Assembly (NCBI GenBank): GCA_012934845.2
Contig: WNNJ02003730.1
Coordinates: 33,259 to 97,258, forward strand
Direction: 5' to 3'
Source of the DNA: Pomphorhynchus laevis
Taxonomy: Eukaryota; Acanthocephala; Palaeacanthocephala; Echinorhynchida; Pomphorhynchidae
DNA length: 64,000 nucleotides
In this document: one piece after another, positions 34,037-44,960 of the stretch
How the letters are laid out: every line of letters starts with the position of its first letter
Numbering within the stretch: the first letter of the stretch is position 1
The notes under the pieces: generated by a model
The model's database searches: none
Told to the model about the DNA's origin: nothing
The model's input: only the letters and a program-made list of their open reading frames with translations
Translations under genes and position numbers: made by a program

Positions 34037-34420
34037 CCCACCATTCACATCCGCATCAAACTCCGGCTTCTTCTCGTTACTTTTCGTCTCATCGCTGTCG
34101 GCTCCCCATCGTTCATCAACCTTCCTTTCTTAGACGATACTCGCCCCACCTCGCTATCGCTGCGTTCCCGTTATACCTCTTACTCCACGTTCCTAATTAC
34201 TCCAACAACTACGGTCTCCGATCCTTCCTCATCGCCGCCTCACTCGCATGGAATCAACTTCCTCTCGACGTCCGCCGCGCACCCTCCTTTATCACATTCA
34301 AACACCTCCTCCGTTCACACCTTCTTGACACCTGATTTACAGTTTTGTTTTGTTGTGGTCATGTAAGCGTGCGCTGGCACTCATTTGCCGCGTTAAAATA
34401 AATCTTTTTTTTGAAAGAAA

Positions 34421-36400
34421 GCCACTCTGATAGGATCAAAGTGGAATCTGTTCCTAAGCAGCGTATCCTCCTCTATCCGCTAGCGAATTAAATCATGCGA
34501 GGTGGACAGATATTGTCGCGACTGCTTTGTACAATGGGGTTTTAACAACCACCTCTCATGAAGCAGTAGTAAGTCGAGGAGTTAATTCGTTGAAATGCAA
34601 TGAAAGATGTGGAAGGTGGTTTATGAATAAGATAGCCGTTCCTGGCTCTGCGGAGTGCTGCATCAATCCAACGACAGGTTTTGTCGTTGAAATCAACAAG
34701 TACCATGTCATAGCCGCTGTCAATAATCCTATCCAGGAGGTCACGGTTCATGTGAATCTTACCTGGACGGATGTAGACATTGGCTAGACTGAGGCGTTTA
34801 CCGTTCTTACAGAGTGAAACTACTAGAAAACACATGGCTGGACAAGTAATTTAATAGGAGGGAGGACATTAATGAGCATTTAAGTAAGGTCAAGAGTCCT
34901 TGAGATGAAGAGGAGTAAGTGGGGTTATGTACGGAGTATAGTGGGAACATATAGGCTTTGGTAAGAATCGAGTAATGTCCTGGGGGAGACGGATAGACCG
35001 CGTCTCCTGAAGGACTATGACGTCTTCATCTCTACCAGATAGAAGTCTAATGGCAGAAGCTCCTTCCGAATTCCACTGAAGGATATTCAGTAAAAAAAGG
35101 CTCACGAGTACTCTGCATTGTGTTTGGTCAGCTGTGTGGGATTGCCTCATTTCCAGACGGAGCTAGGGGTGGAAGGGTTACCCCCTCCACCAACAGAACC
35201 ATCAAGAGTAGGCACTTGCCCATGGGCATTGTATTCATCTCCCTTGGAGGCCGCTTTCCTACCTTTCATCATTTTTCCAATCTTTATGGGGGCAACTGGG
35301 TGGGCCGATGCCCCCTTTCTTAGATTCTGGTACTGCTTGTGTAGAAAGTACTTGACTGGAAAACAGGGCCGTAGCGGGGGCCGAGAACATGTCTTCCACT
35401 CTCTTCATTGCTGAGTTAATCTTGTGGTCAGTGAGTCGCATTATTTCACTGTCAAACATTCTTGATCTACTTATGTTAGAAAAGGAATTATTATTATTTT
35501 TGTTACCAACCGGTTCGTAAAGGAATCTCTATATGCTTTGAAGTGTAAGCACTTGCGGGATCACGCAGGGTGGGTTCCCCCGCAATTTGAGCACTGGGGA
35601 GGAGAGGAACATCTCTCGCCCGATTCTAGGCATTGGCACGATGTGCCACAAACTCCGCATCTCTTTTCCCTGGAGCAGTTGGAAGACCAGTGCCCCCAAA
35701 CGTGGCACTGGTCGCAGTGCGGATAAGTGTAGTTCTCAGAGGACAGGATTTCGAATTTCAAATTGTATCCCAAAAAGGGATTGCAGTTAGAGCAGGAAAG
35801 TAGCTCAGCCTACTCCACAAGAGCTGAGCCGAATCCAATGGGGAGTGGAAAACCACTCTTACCGATGAGAGGACGAAAGGCAGAAATTTTGAATCGAGAT
35901 TTAAGGTCAGAAATATCATTATCCTCGAGATGAGTCGGAAGGTTCGTTATTTTGACCAACGCCATGATTGGCTTGATTAGTATTGTACCAAGTTCACTTA
36001 AGTTCTCATTAAAATAGGTAACATATTGATTTAGTAAATCCGTAGTTGAAAAGGAGATTTTGATTTCTGAATCGTACATCCTTACATAGTTGTAGAGAAT
36101 TCTATTAGAGTATTTATCAGTGAACTTTCTTAAAAAAATCTTGAATAGATTGTGACGTTCTTGAGGTTGTAGTAATTTAATAATAGCAAGATTGTTTAGT
36201 TTAGGGATTGGGGGAGTACTTCCGTACTCTGAAAATCAACAGAAGAAACTGCACTGACCTTATAGACAGGAACAGATGAAGAAACGATTGATATACCTTC
36301 AACATTGTCCAGTTTACTTGAGAAATTATCCATTTTTGCTTGAAAATTGCTTGCTTTGATGCTCCGACAACGTTTTTACTTACCATTTTTTGAACTGAAT
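34421..36400 (-). mobile_element. LINE family B copy, 5' part (ORF1 and endonuclease)
   Basis: Minus strand, high to low. ORF1 includes TTDLLNQYVTYFNENLSELG (about 36030) and GTILIKPIMALVKITNLPTH. Zinc knuckles follow: CDQCHVWGHWSSNC and CGVCGTSCQC..GERCSSPPQC (about 35720-35580). The endonuclease has LNILQWNSEGASAIRLLSG and VIVLQETRS (about 35070-35000), then LANVYIRPGKIH (about 34770). It is interrupted at 34420/30266 by family C and resumes with RT below. ORF1 with CCHC knuckles fits the I/R1/Jockey group. Confidence 0.82.
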
Positions 36401-36889
36401 AATATAATAGAAACCGATTGGAACATCTATGCGCATATATAACCAATAACTGTAGCTTTATATGTTATATGAAAGCGTTTCGCGATAAGGCAGAAAATAA
36501 GGGATTACTACGTAGTCTTTGCTTCACAAGTTTTTTAGCATTTTAATCAACACAGGCGAATTTAACAAAATTTTACTTTTTTTTCAAAATCAGATAAAAT
36601 ACATTTAAAACTTTATGTTGTAATAAAAAATATTTCATATGATTTATTAGAGGGTTTCTTTTTCTAAACAAAGATTTGAAAGTAACCGCATTTACACTTT
36701 TTCCTCTTTCCTATATCGTAAATATTTCAATTAAAAGATCCTTCATTTCTAGTGGTACCACGGATTACTAATACCACGAATCCGTATTAATAATAGATTT
36801 TCTTAATATGTAAATATCAACGTGCACCTGATAAGAAATTTAGATAATAGAAAAAAATGTAAAAAGAATGTCAACAATATAATTTCTTC

Positions 36890-37080
36890 ATCTTGATGTC
36901 TTCTAATATCGGTGAAGTGGGAACAGTTCTCACCAGTTGACACCAACGCGTCACTTTACGATCGAGCCACCGAGAGTATTTCACACACATAAAGCCCAAT
37001 CGCAGCGCACGATGGTCGGTAATCTCGACATGAGGAGTTTAAGAAATCTTGGGTTTTGATCAGGCTACTAAATCAATCAT
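36890..37080 (-). mobile_element. LINE family B 3'-end fragment
   Basis: The minus strand gives QDFLNSSCRDYRP-type sequence. In mixed frames it matches RFLKLL.SRLP.IVR.DWAL, GGSIV and the 3' tail at 22310-22570. 5'-truncated copy. Confidence 0.55.
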
Positions 37081-38722
37081 GCACTAAATTATTAATTTTG
37101 CTCTCGATACGAGAGCAAAATTTATTACATAAATTTTATAAATTTATGTAATTTATTTTTACAGAATCTAAAGTGTAACAGCTACTTATAATCAATTTAT
37201 ATACAATTTATGGCATGAAATAGACGCAACACGTGAATCAAACAAATGTCGGCTAGCAATCAAAAACTTTCTTGACATCCAAATTTAATGGCTGTATTCT
37301 AACTCGCTAGCAACTCAAAGACGTCTACAGAATTATGAAATAACAACAGAATTGCAGCAGAAATATGAAAACTTTCTACTAACACTATTTAATTGTAAAA
37401 ATTTTGGTCCTGATGATAGCAGTCAGCTATCGAAAATTTGACTAGTTTTTAATTTAAAAAATAATTTCACTGTCTCGTCTTAAAGTAATAAGAAACTACG
37501 TAACGCATTTTCATTTTAGTAGTTAGATTCAAAAAAAATAATTTTTTATACATTTTAAATAGCTCAGTACATAAGGCTCAATAGCAAAAAAGCATTTAGT
37601 GCTTTTTTGCTTTCCTACATAGCTTTCCAGATATGAAAACCATGACATGATTATCTTGATGATCCACGTATTTACTGTCCTTGTCATTTATTTATGGCTT
37701 GTAAAAAATGAATATGTAAACTTGTTATCCACCAGTTTTACTCCAGTGATTAAAATAATTCGTTGTTTGCTATATAGCTGAGGATATTTGCATAAGATTA
37801 AGTTTTTTAATCATTTAGATGAATCATGATTGAATATTCCACAGTAAGACCACATTATCAAAAATATTTGATGACAATCGTAAATATGAATCGTCGTTGA
37901 ATTTTACGTGGGTGGATAAAGTTTTTATCTTGATGATAGGTGGCTGGTGTTATGCGGTTGGTAGAAACAAAGTTGAGTTCCTTATTTAATCTAAATGAAG
38001 TCTGCGAGGATAACCTATTTATATAGGTTATATATTAATTATTTGTATAAGTTATCACATATTTCAGATTACCTGAAAATACAATTATAATATAAGTAAT
38101 ATATTTATAAATAATTATATATACATAATTATTTTTTGATTAATACTTAAAAATATGCAATTATAATATTGTTAGGTCTATAAGAATGTTGTTTTATAAT
38201 AAGCATGTAGCTATCTGCATTCAATCTGTTCACAAACAATAATTTTTGAATTATTGGAGACGATACAATTAAATATTAACATTTAAGTTGACAATATATA
38301 AATTCATTTGCAGTAATAAAAGGTAACATAAATAGAATATTAATTAAATATTCAAATTTTAAATGTTTTGGTTGATTTATTTGATAAAATCTAGTATATT
38401 TGTTTATCTAATTATTACAAAATAAATAATATCAAATACATAATCTAATCTGTGCCGAAATGATATTTTATATAAGAATTGACGAAATGACGAATTAAGA
38501 TCTAATCAGAGCTGAAATGACGAAATAAGATTTGATCTAAGCCGAAATGACGATATAATAAGAATATTTATCTCCATCGTTAAAGAATATTTATCTCCAT
38601 AAAAATAATTTACTGTAAATTCTCTAAGCAAACGCTATAAAAATATTAAAATAAGATCTTTGAAACGATGACTAATGCTTTTAACATCTTTATTATAATT
38701 ACGATGTATTGCAGCATAGTAA
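37081..38722. other. no gene seen; 5' flank of the deiminase gene
   Basis: AT-rich, with no mobile element recognised. 38455-38560 repeats 'taatctgtgccgaaatgat', 'taatcagagctgaaatgacg' and 'tgatctaagccgaaatgacg', a three-unit degenerate tandem repeat of 45-50 bp. Confidence 0.5.
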
Positions 38723-38800
38723 GGTAAAGAAACGCGGTTTCTTATTTAAAATTCTAAGCAAACTTAGAGTGAGAATTATATTTTATGAAAATATCGAACA

Positions 38801-40219
38801 ATGCAGGAAGAAAAGTTACAGTCAGAGGTTGGAAAACTTTCAAAGTTGATTATATGTGCTCCTCACGATGGCATTGCTAGAATTTTACCATACAAATGCC
38901 AGGATTGGTTGTATGAAGACATAATCGATATACATGAAGCCCGAAAAGAATACAGCCTATTTGTTAGAATTCTGCTGAATTTTGTTGATCCTGAATTTTA
39001 TTCTACGACGAAATGCCAAAATCAAGCAGATCTGGTAAGCTTTTCCGATCCCACTTCAAGCAAATATTTCCGTTCTGATAAGGTAATGGACGTAATGTGG
39101 TTATTGATAGACATCTTAGAAAAGCATGATGATAGAGTAGAACTTCTAAGTGCGGTAGCAACTAGTGAATCAATTCCTTACAAGTTATATAGAGATCTAG
39201 TAGAAAATTACAGCAGCAAGGAGTTAGCCTACTTCCTTATTACTGGATGCAATAAAGAAAATATAATTATCATTCCTCCAATTCCCAACATCATAATGGC
39301 AAGAGATATTGTTGCGTTTATTAATGATCATATCATTATTGGACGTCCATGTATGAATGCTAGGAAGCGTGAAAATGTAATCATGTATTCCATAATAAAT
39401 CATCATAAAATATTTGAGCATTACATAAATCGAAATTCAATTATCTATCTAAGTGAGTCTTCGAATATATTTATGCAAAGTGAGTCCGAAATTGAGCAGT
39501 ACAGAATGGCATTGGAGTGTGGTGATATACTCGTTGTATCTAAAGAACATGTTCTAATAGGTATAAGTGAGCGGACATCCGCTCTAGCTGCAAATCAGCT
39601 GGTAACAATGCTATTCAAAAATAACGTCGTCCAGAAAGCGTCCATAATTCATTTGCCAAAAGAACGGTTTTGCATGCACTTGGACACGGTTCTTACTCAA
39701 GTAAAGCCTAATATGTGGTTAGTTTTCGATCCAATTCTAGACGAAGTAACTTCTCTACATGATCACACTCATAAATCACTGAAATCATCTTTAAAGATAT
39801 TTCAATATGCACGGCTGTATGATGGAAGTGTTAGCGACCCAAAGCAATTCAAATCACTACGAACACTCATTGAAAATATTAGCAAGCAGGAATTAGGATA
39901 CGATCACGTAGATATAGTACTTTGTGGTGATGGTAAATTTCCTGATAACTGGCGTGAACAGTGGACTGATGGATGCAATTCATTTGCTGTAAAACCAGGA
40001 GTGATTTTTCTCTATGACCGTAATTACAAGACAATTGAAGCATTGAAAAATAAACATAACTTTAATGTTATTTCTGCAGAACAACTTTTAGAGAAACTGG
40101 ACAGTAATGAGCTTAAATGTGATAAAATTACTGATACTGTTATCACCTTAAAATCAGCAGAGCTTAGTCGTGCCAGAGGTGGACCACACTGCCTAACATT
40201 ACCCATTTCACGCTACTAA
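38801..40219 (+). CDS. arcA: arginine deiminase
   Basis: A 472-codon uninterrupted frame for arginine deiminase (L-arginine + H2O to L-citrulline + NH3), guanidino-modifying superfamily. All catalytic positions are present: Asp169 in IMARD, Glu239 in ALECGD (family EGGD; Gly240 is Cys here), His293 and Asp295 in CMHLDTVL, and the nucleophile Cys464 in RGGPHCLTLPISR. Other family blocks are LSKLIICAPHDGIARILP (13-30), WLYEDI (36-41), ARKRENVI (187-194), LIGISERTSALA (252-263) and EQWTDGCN..A.KPGVIFLYDRN (386-408). Bacterial enzymes have about 410 residues. The ATG follows an in-frame stop by 12 bases and has A at -3; AATAAA lies 26 bases after the stop. It is distinct from animal peptidyl-arginine deiminases. 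No intron interrupts it, unlike the neighbouring transporter. Horizontal origin is inferred. Confidence 0.95.
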   Translation: MQEEKLQSEVGKLSKLIICAPHDGIARILPYKCQDWLYEDIIDIHEARKEYSLFVRILLNFVDPEFYSTTKCQNQADLVSFSDPTSSKYFRSDKVMDVMWLLIDILEKHDDRVELLSAVATSESIPYKLYRDLVENYSSKELAYFLITGCNKENIIIIPPIPNIIMARDIVAFINDHIIIGRPCMNARKRENVIMYSIINHHKIFEHYINRNSIIYLSESSNIFMQSESEIEQYRMALECGDILVVSKEHVLIGISERTSALAANQLVTMLFKNNVVQKASIIHLPKERFCMHLDTVLTQVKPNMWLVFDPILDEVTSLHDHTHKSLKSSLKIFQYARLYDGSVSDPKQFKSLRTLIENISKQELGYDHVDIVLCGDGKFPDNWREQWTDGCNSFAVKPGVIFLYDRNYKTIEALKNKHNFNVISAEQLLEKLDSNELKCDKITDTVITLKSAELSRARGGPHCLTLPISRY

Positions 40220-40244
40220 TGATCAACTATGAACAGCGCCTTCA

Positions 40245-40250
40245 AATAAA
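40245..40250 (+). promoter_or_regulatory. polyadenylation signal of the deiminase gene
   Basis: AATAAA 26 bases after the TAA stop, followed by 'gcacagtcaacatttacagagaatatgtttc', with a GT-containing stretch about 25 bases on. This suggests a eukaryotic transcript. Confidence 0.6.
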
Positions 40251-40774
40251 GCACAGTCAACATTTACAGAGAATATGTTTCATTTTGAAATATCTCGTTT
40301 ATTTTCCATAGACACCTAAAGGAGTAGTCGAAAAATCCTAGAACTGTATTGATTCACATAATGCACTCACCCAGTGCAAAAAATAATAAATTTTAAGATA
40401 CGTTTTGATTATCTTGTATTTTCATAATATAATGAGCTTAATCCATCCCAAACACATCAATGACAATAGTAGATAATATACACTTTAAAAATAGGTGTAT
40501 GCCATATTATAAAATGCAGTAAAGTTTATATTTAGTGGTACAAGTTTATGTTGTGATGCATGTATTCGGATTACTTGATTTGATGAAAAATGGTACACAC
40601 ATTTAGCAACAAAATTGTAATATGTAACCTACTGTAAAGTTTAGAAGGAAATGAAAAATATCAGGTCATAAGCTTAAGCCATTTAGGTCAAGGTTCAAAA
40701 TATAAAAAGGCGTAATGAATAATTATTTGTAACAATATTTTAACCTCTATAGGATATTAAGCAATTAAAATAAT
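40251..40774. other. no gene seen
   Basis: AT-rich spacer between the deiminase gene and the first Naiad fragment; no coding signal. Confidence 0.5.
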
Positions 40775-41165
40775 TTTTGGTCAACTTTGCGATAGATAAC
40801 ACAGTCCCGTAATCTGAACATTTCAATTAAAACTACTTTTAATTTATATCGTAAAGATGACATATTTAAATTTACAAGAAACATATTTTTGCATGAGAAT
40901 TCATGCATACCATATAATATAAAATATAATACATTAAATAATAAAATTTTAATAATGAACAAATGATTTTTTATGAATGGATAATAATTATATTAATAAA
41001 TAATATACTTTGCATTATAATAAAAGGAACTACATAAACAAATTCTTCACGGGAAATACGTCATTAGGATGTATTTGGATCCGCTGCAGTGTTGGGTTGA
41101 TGAATATGTGTCGAAACCTGATAGCATGGCAGTTCCTCCTGATGATCTCTAATCCTTATTTAACC
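40775..41165 (+). mobile_element. Naiad-type PLE, 5'-truncated copy
   Basis: About 200 bp of the RT C-terminal coding end ('ttaatttatatcgtaaagat', encoding LYRKDDIFKFTRNIFLHE) is followed by the 3' UTR unit ('cgggaaatacgtcattagg', 'gaaacctgatagcatggcag', 'ttcctcctgatgat'). The coding part has a deletion of about 140 bp compared with 46900-47225. Confidence 0.85.
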
Positions 41166-41189
41166 AATATTGATGATAAATAAGGTATA

Positions 41190-41915
41190 TATACAGATAT
41201 GAGCATTAAATTAACATCAATTAAAACCACTATTAATTTATATCGTAAAGATGACATATTTAAATTTACAAGAAACATATTTTTGCATGACCATTCATGC
41301 ATACCATATAATATAAAATATAATATATTAAATAATGAGATTTTAAGAATTGTTATAATATGTAATGTTATTGGTTTTCTTCAAAATCATTTAAATAATT
41401 AAATAGATACATATTTTCAACTAGGTTACTATAAGAATAACATCAAGCAGAAAATAGTAAAATATATAAATCAACACAATAACATTAAAAATAAATTTAA
41501 AATCATTAGCGCTAAATTTTTATGGATGGATAATAAAATAATATACTTTGAATTAGAATAAGATACTAAATAACCAAATTTCATCAGAGGAAATACGTCC
41601 TTAGCACGTATTTGGCTCCCTGATATATTGGTTCGATGAATTAGGGATCGAAACCTGATAGCATAGCAGTTCCTCCTGATAAACTCTAATCCATGTTCTG
41701 ATACATCGTCTGTTATTTATTAGTCAATTCATAAAAATAACTTTTATTTTAAATTTCAATTTTTTATTTTAACTTGATATAAATTAAAGAAAATCTAAAA
41801 ACAATTATTAATTTTATTATTTAATTATTAAATTTTGATTTAGCATTATTATGCTTTGTTTATTTTATAATTATATTAAATACGTAGACAAGACATATCA
41901 GTGAACTGTCAATTG
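41190..41915 (+). mobile_element. Naiad-type PLE, 5'-truncated copy
   Basis: 41199-41530 encodes IKTTINLYRKDDIFKFTRN and CIPYNIKYNILNNEILRI, then NQHNNIKNKFK, with one stop. It is the same as the end of the protein at 44961-47225. The full 3' UTR follows to 'aaatacgtagac'. It sits head-to-tail behind the previous copy. Confidence 0.88.
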
Positions 41916-43825
41916 CCGAATGATAAAAATGCTGCTCCAGACGAAAGGAAAGTAACTTACAGTAACCAAATATTGTCGCTACAAAATATTTTCGAAACAT
42001 TTTATTCCATAGTAGTAACTCAGAATATAGTTGCTTTTCATATTTAAGTAATTAATTATAAACGGCACAGAGTACTTTAAAAGCTATGGGAGTATTAGTG
42101 CTGTCGGGTGCACTGCATGAAACTCATTGTTGTAAGTTAGGTAGCAACGTTAAGTTAAGCAGTCAAAGAAGAAAAATATGCCAATGCTTATAGAAGAATG
42201 GCAAGCAGGATCAACAAATTCAATAAATTTTCAAACGCTTATATTATCAGATTGTAATAATAAGATGAATACAAAAAAATCGCCTTTATATTGTGGTCAG
42301 AAGATAATTGTATGATCAGGTCAAAATACTAATTAGTTATAATCTTAACATGACTGTACTCGGATGACAATCATCGGAACGTGGCTATTAGTTATTCCAG
42401 AAAGTTAAGAAAAGTTTCGGATTTACTCGCCTTTCTTTTATTGACGGTATTAAAGAAATTATCATACCATACTAATGTAGATACTTTTAAAGAACTTTTT
42501 CAAGCGAAAATTATATAGAAAGTTCAAAATAAACAAAGTCTAGATGAACTTTAATCAGTTATTGATTAATAAGCCAGAAGTTTTATTTATTTTCAAGAGT
42601 TTGACTTACTTTGAGGTAGTCGCTTACTAAACACCTATTGCAAATCTGCAATGTTTGCAATATCAACTGCATGCTCATGAAATCTGGGCTTTATATCATT
42701 TAATTATTATCAACACTACTTTAAGATAATGCTGCTCCCGATTATTTAATACGCTTCACCAGTATTATGGTTTGAATTTACAGCATTCAACTCTCGTCAA
42801 ATAGATCAATGTCTTTGGCTATTCTTGAAGAGAATTATCGATGTGTTTTCAAGAGGCTTTTCGGTACTAGTGGCGACACTTGTCAAAGTGAAACGTTGCT
42901 TACGCGAAAAGGTAAATCTGGAGATATCTAAGCATTAGAAATATCCAAGAACAACAGAGCGACCGCTGGTTTGGAGAGCATCTATAAATGGGTATCCCGA
43001 TCAATTTTGTTTTATGCACATTGTGTTGTACAAAAGATTCAACCTTTGTGTATGCTTCATGTATATAGAGGAATGTGAGTCACTGCTACATGTATTCTAT
43101 TGTATATTTCTATAAAGATTGACTTTATCTTAGATTGGAACATCCCTTATGTATTAGCATTTTGATTCATCGGCTGTTACAGCCTGAAAGTTACAATATT
43201 TAGCTAATATCATAAATATTGAGTAAACGTATATAGTTCTTCATCACTCATTTGGCAGCGAATTGATAGAACATGACGAGCAACAACATCTTTCCGGTAT
43301 CGGTATGGCATAATCGTAAGTTATACAGTCTTCAATTAACTCTTAGACGTTACAGACAACGTGGATCAACATATATTCTAGTTTATCAATATTTTGCGTG
43401 GTTGAAAGAACATATGTAAAGTTGTTTCTACAACTTTAATTTCTTTTGGCTTTCAGCTTCTTCAGAAGGTGCATTGAATTTTTTAAGTTGACCATTCGAT
43501 CATTTTCCGATTATCTCATATAGTCAGATATGATTGCGACTTTCATCCAGTAACATCGTATTGAATAAACGGTGTTATCGCGCTTAATAACAATCAGAAT
43601 AACCAACGAGATCTTTATTTAACAGAATAGATCTGTAACATGTAAATAAGAGTTTTAAGAGGATAAAAATCAGATCAGCTAACGGAGTCGACGTATTTTA
43701 TTATTAATAATTAAAAAATAATGCTGAATAAAATTTAAATAATAAATAATTACAAATAATTACAAATAATAAATAGTTGTAATATAATAATTTATATAAT
43801 TTATATAAATCAAAAATTTTAAATT
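41916..43825. other. no gene recognised
   Basis: About 1.9 kb. It is less AT-rich than the introns in places (42740-43060), where three frames give short peptides such as NGYPDQFCFMHIVLYKRFN with stops between. It may be a worn mobile element, but I cannot name a family. Confidence 0.4.
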
Positions 43826-44280
43826 GAGCACTCTCGGAACTCTCCTCCATTTTGCAGCATCAACCACCCCCTACCTTCACAATTCGAGTAAAATACCTGG
43901 GGTTCACCATTACAGTGAACTGGTCAGTGAAAGCTAACCGGGATAGACTCAAACGTATCCTGAAGAAAGCTAGGGGCCCTGAAACGGGCTCAACATCTGT
44001 CATTGAAAGGGAAAACCCGAGTGCGCCTCTAGAGTACTTGGGCTATATCGGGATTAGTCTTCTTTTCAAGAAGACGTCCCACAGAACAAAGACTAAGGTT
44101 TCTCAAGCTCCTCATCTCGCGATTACCGAGCATAGTCGGCCTCGATTGGATTCTTCGGGGTTGGGTGAGTGAGAAACCCCGAGTGATTTAGTCATAGAGC
44201 GGCGTGCTGGATTAGCTGAATGGCTCAAATCCTTTTGGACCTGAGGCCGTGAAACAATGAAGACTCCATTATCGACCAGA
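43826..44280 (+). mobile_element. LINE family B 3'-end fragment
   Basis: Encodes FTIRVKYLGFTITVNWSVKA and DRLKRILKKARG. Then, with frame changes, comes the RLRFLK-type tail and 'cctgaggccgtgaaacaatg'. It is the same segment as 28910-28500 reversed, so this is a 5'-truncated insertion in the opposite direction. Confidence 0.75.
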
Positions 44281-44328
44281 CTGACTTTGTTTTCTATGCT
44301 TTCTTCGGTATGTTTATCTTTTTAAAAC

Positions 44329-44429
44329 TTTTTAGTAGTTATATAGTTGTTAGCAAAATCCTTATTATTGTTGGATGTTATTTTTAGTAGTTATATAGTT
44401 GTTAGCAAAATCCTTATTATTATTGGATG
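44329..44429 (+). repeat. tandem duplication, two 52-bp units
   Basis: 'tttttagtagttatatagtt' begins at 44329 and again at 44381, with almost identical continuations. It lies directly upstream of the Naiad-type element. Confidence 0.9.
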
Positions 44430-44513
44430 GCCCGTTGTAAGTTTAGTCTGAGTCAACTAAACTAGGTGGCGACACCGAAAAAGCAACGTTAAAAATTATG
44501 ACTTAAAAGTTAC

Positions 44514-44843
44514 ATGTACTCAACAATATTGGAAAAATACGTAAGTACTAATGATTTCAATTTTAGATCTTTTAAATGTAACAGAAAAAATTGTATAGTT
44601 TGTGATGTTATAAATAATAATAATTGTATCGTAAGTAATACGACAAACAAATGTTTTTCATTAAATATTAATAATAATTGTAACTGCAATACCGCAGGTG
44701 TAGTGTATCTAATACAATGCACATGTGGATTGCAATATATAGGAAAAACATATCAAATGTTAAAAACTAGGTTTAGGCAACACATATATAATATACAGCA
44801 TAATAGTCAAACTATATTTCATAAACATATGAGATTAATATGA
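44514..44843 (+). CDS. Naiad-type PLE: N-terminal zinc-binding segment and GIY-YIG nuclease
   Basis: 109 codons before a TGA. C22, C27 and C30 (KCNRKNCIVCD) and the pair C56/C58 form a Cys-rich lead. The nuclease core is GVVYLIQC (62-69), QYIGKT (74-79) and the catalytic Arg86 in LKTRFRQH. The conserved Glu lies after the TGA in LLEKEDFWIKTLNSMYPLGL, in the same frame as the RT part. Nuclease-first order separates this from the C-terminal GIY-YIG of the PLE at 22900-24612. Confidence 0.85.
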   Translation: MYSTILEKYVSTNDFNFRSFKCNRKNCIVCDVINNNNCIVSNTTNKCFSLNINNNCNCNTAGVVYLIQCTCGLQYIGKTYQMLKTRFRQHIYNIQHNSQTIFHKHMRLI

Positions 44844-44960
44844 CATGATATTAAAAACTGTAAATTATTTATTTTAGAACATATTATCGAAGAAAACATT
44901 TCAATATTAAATCAAAAACTATTAGAAAAAGAAGATTTTTGGATTAAAACGCTTAATTCC

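Larger units (their letters stand above)
30270..34420 (+). mobile_element. LINE family C, CR1/L2-like, nearly full length
   Basis: Inserted in family B. In order: 5' UTR with a 13-bp minisatellite (30337-30432); ORF1-like region from about 30490 with a Cys-rich start (VQCSIHDC..W, FLC); an endonuclease at 31441-32190 with LNTRSILNKSDLI, LFCLTESWHSDSN, LGDFNIRID and SDHF; and an RT at 32700-34040. The 3' UTR ends in 'gttaaaataaatctttttttt'. The coding part is split by several frame changes, so this copy cannot make its proteins. It is pyrimidine-rich and clearly less AT-rich than its surroundings. Short 3' copies of the same family lie at 47735, 48930 and 59417. Confidence 0.88.

Noticed and set aside
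38801-40219. Could the deiminase be a bacterial contaminant or symbiont gene?
   Set aside because: It lies in continuous AT-rich sequence between host retroelements, has AATAAA after the stop, a eukaryote-like start context and no bacterial neighbours or Shine-Dalgarno site. Assembly error cannot be fully excluded from sequence alone.
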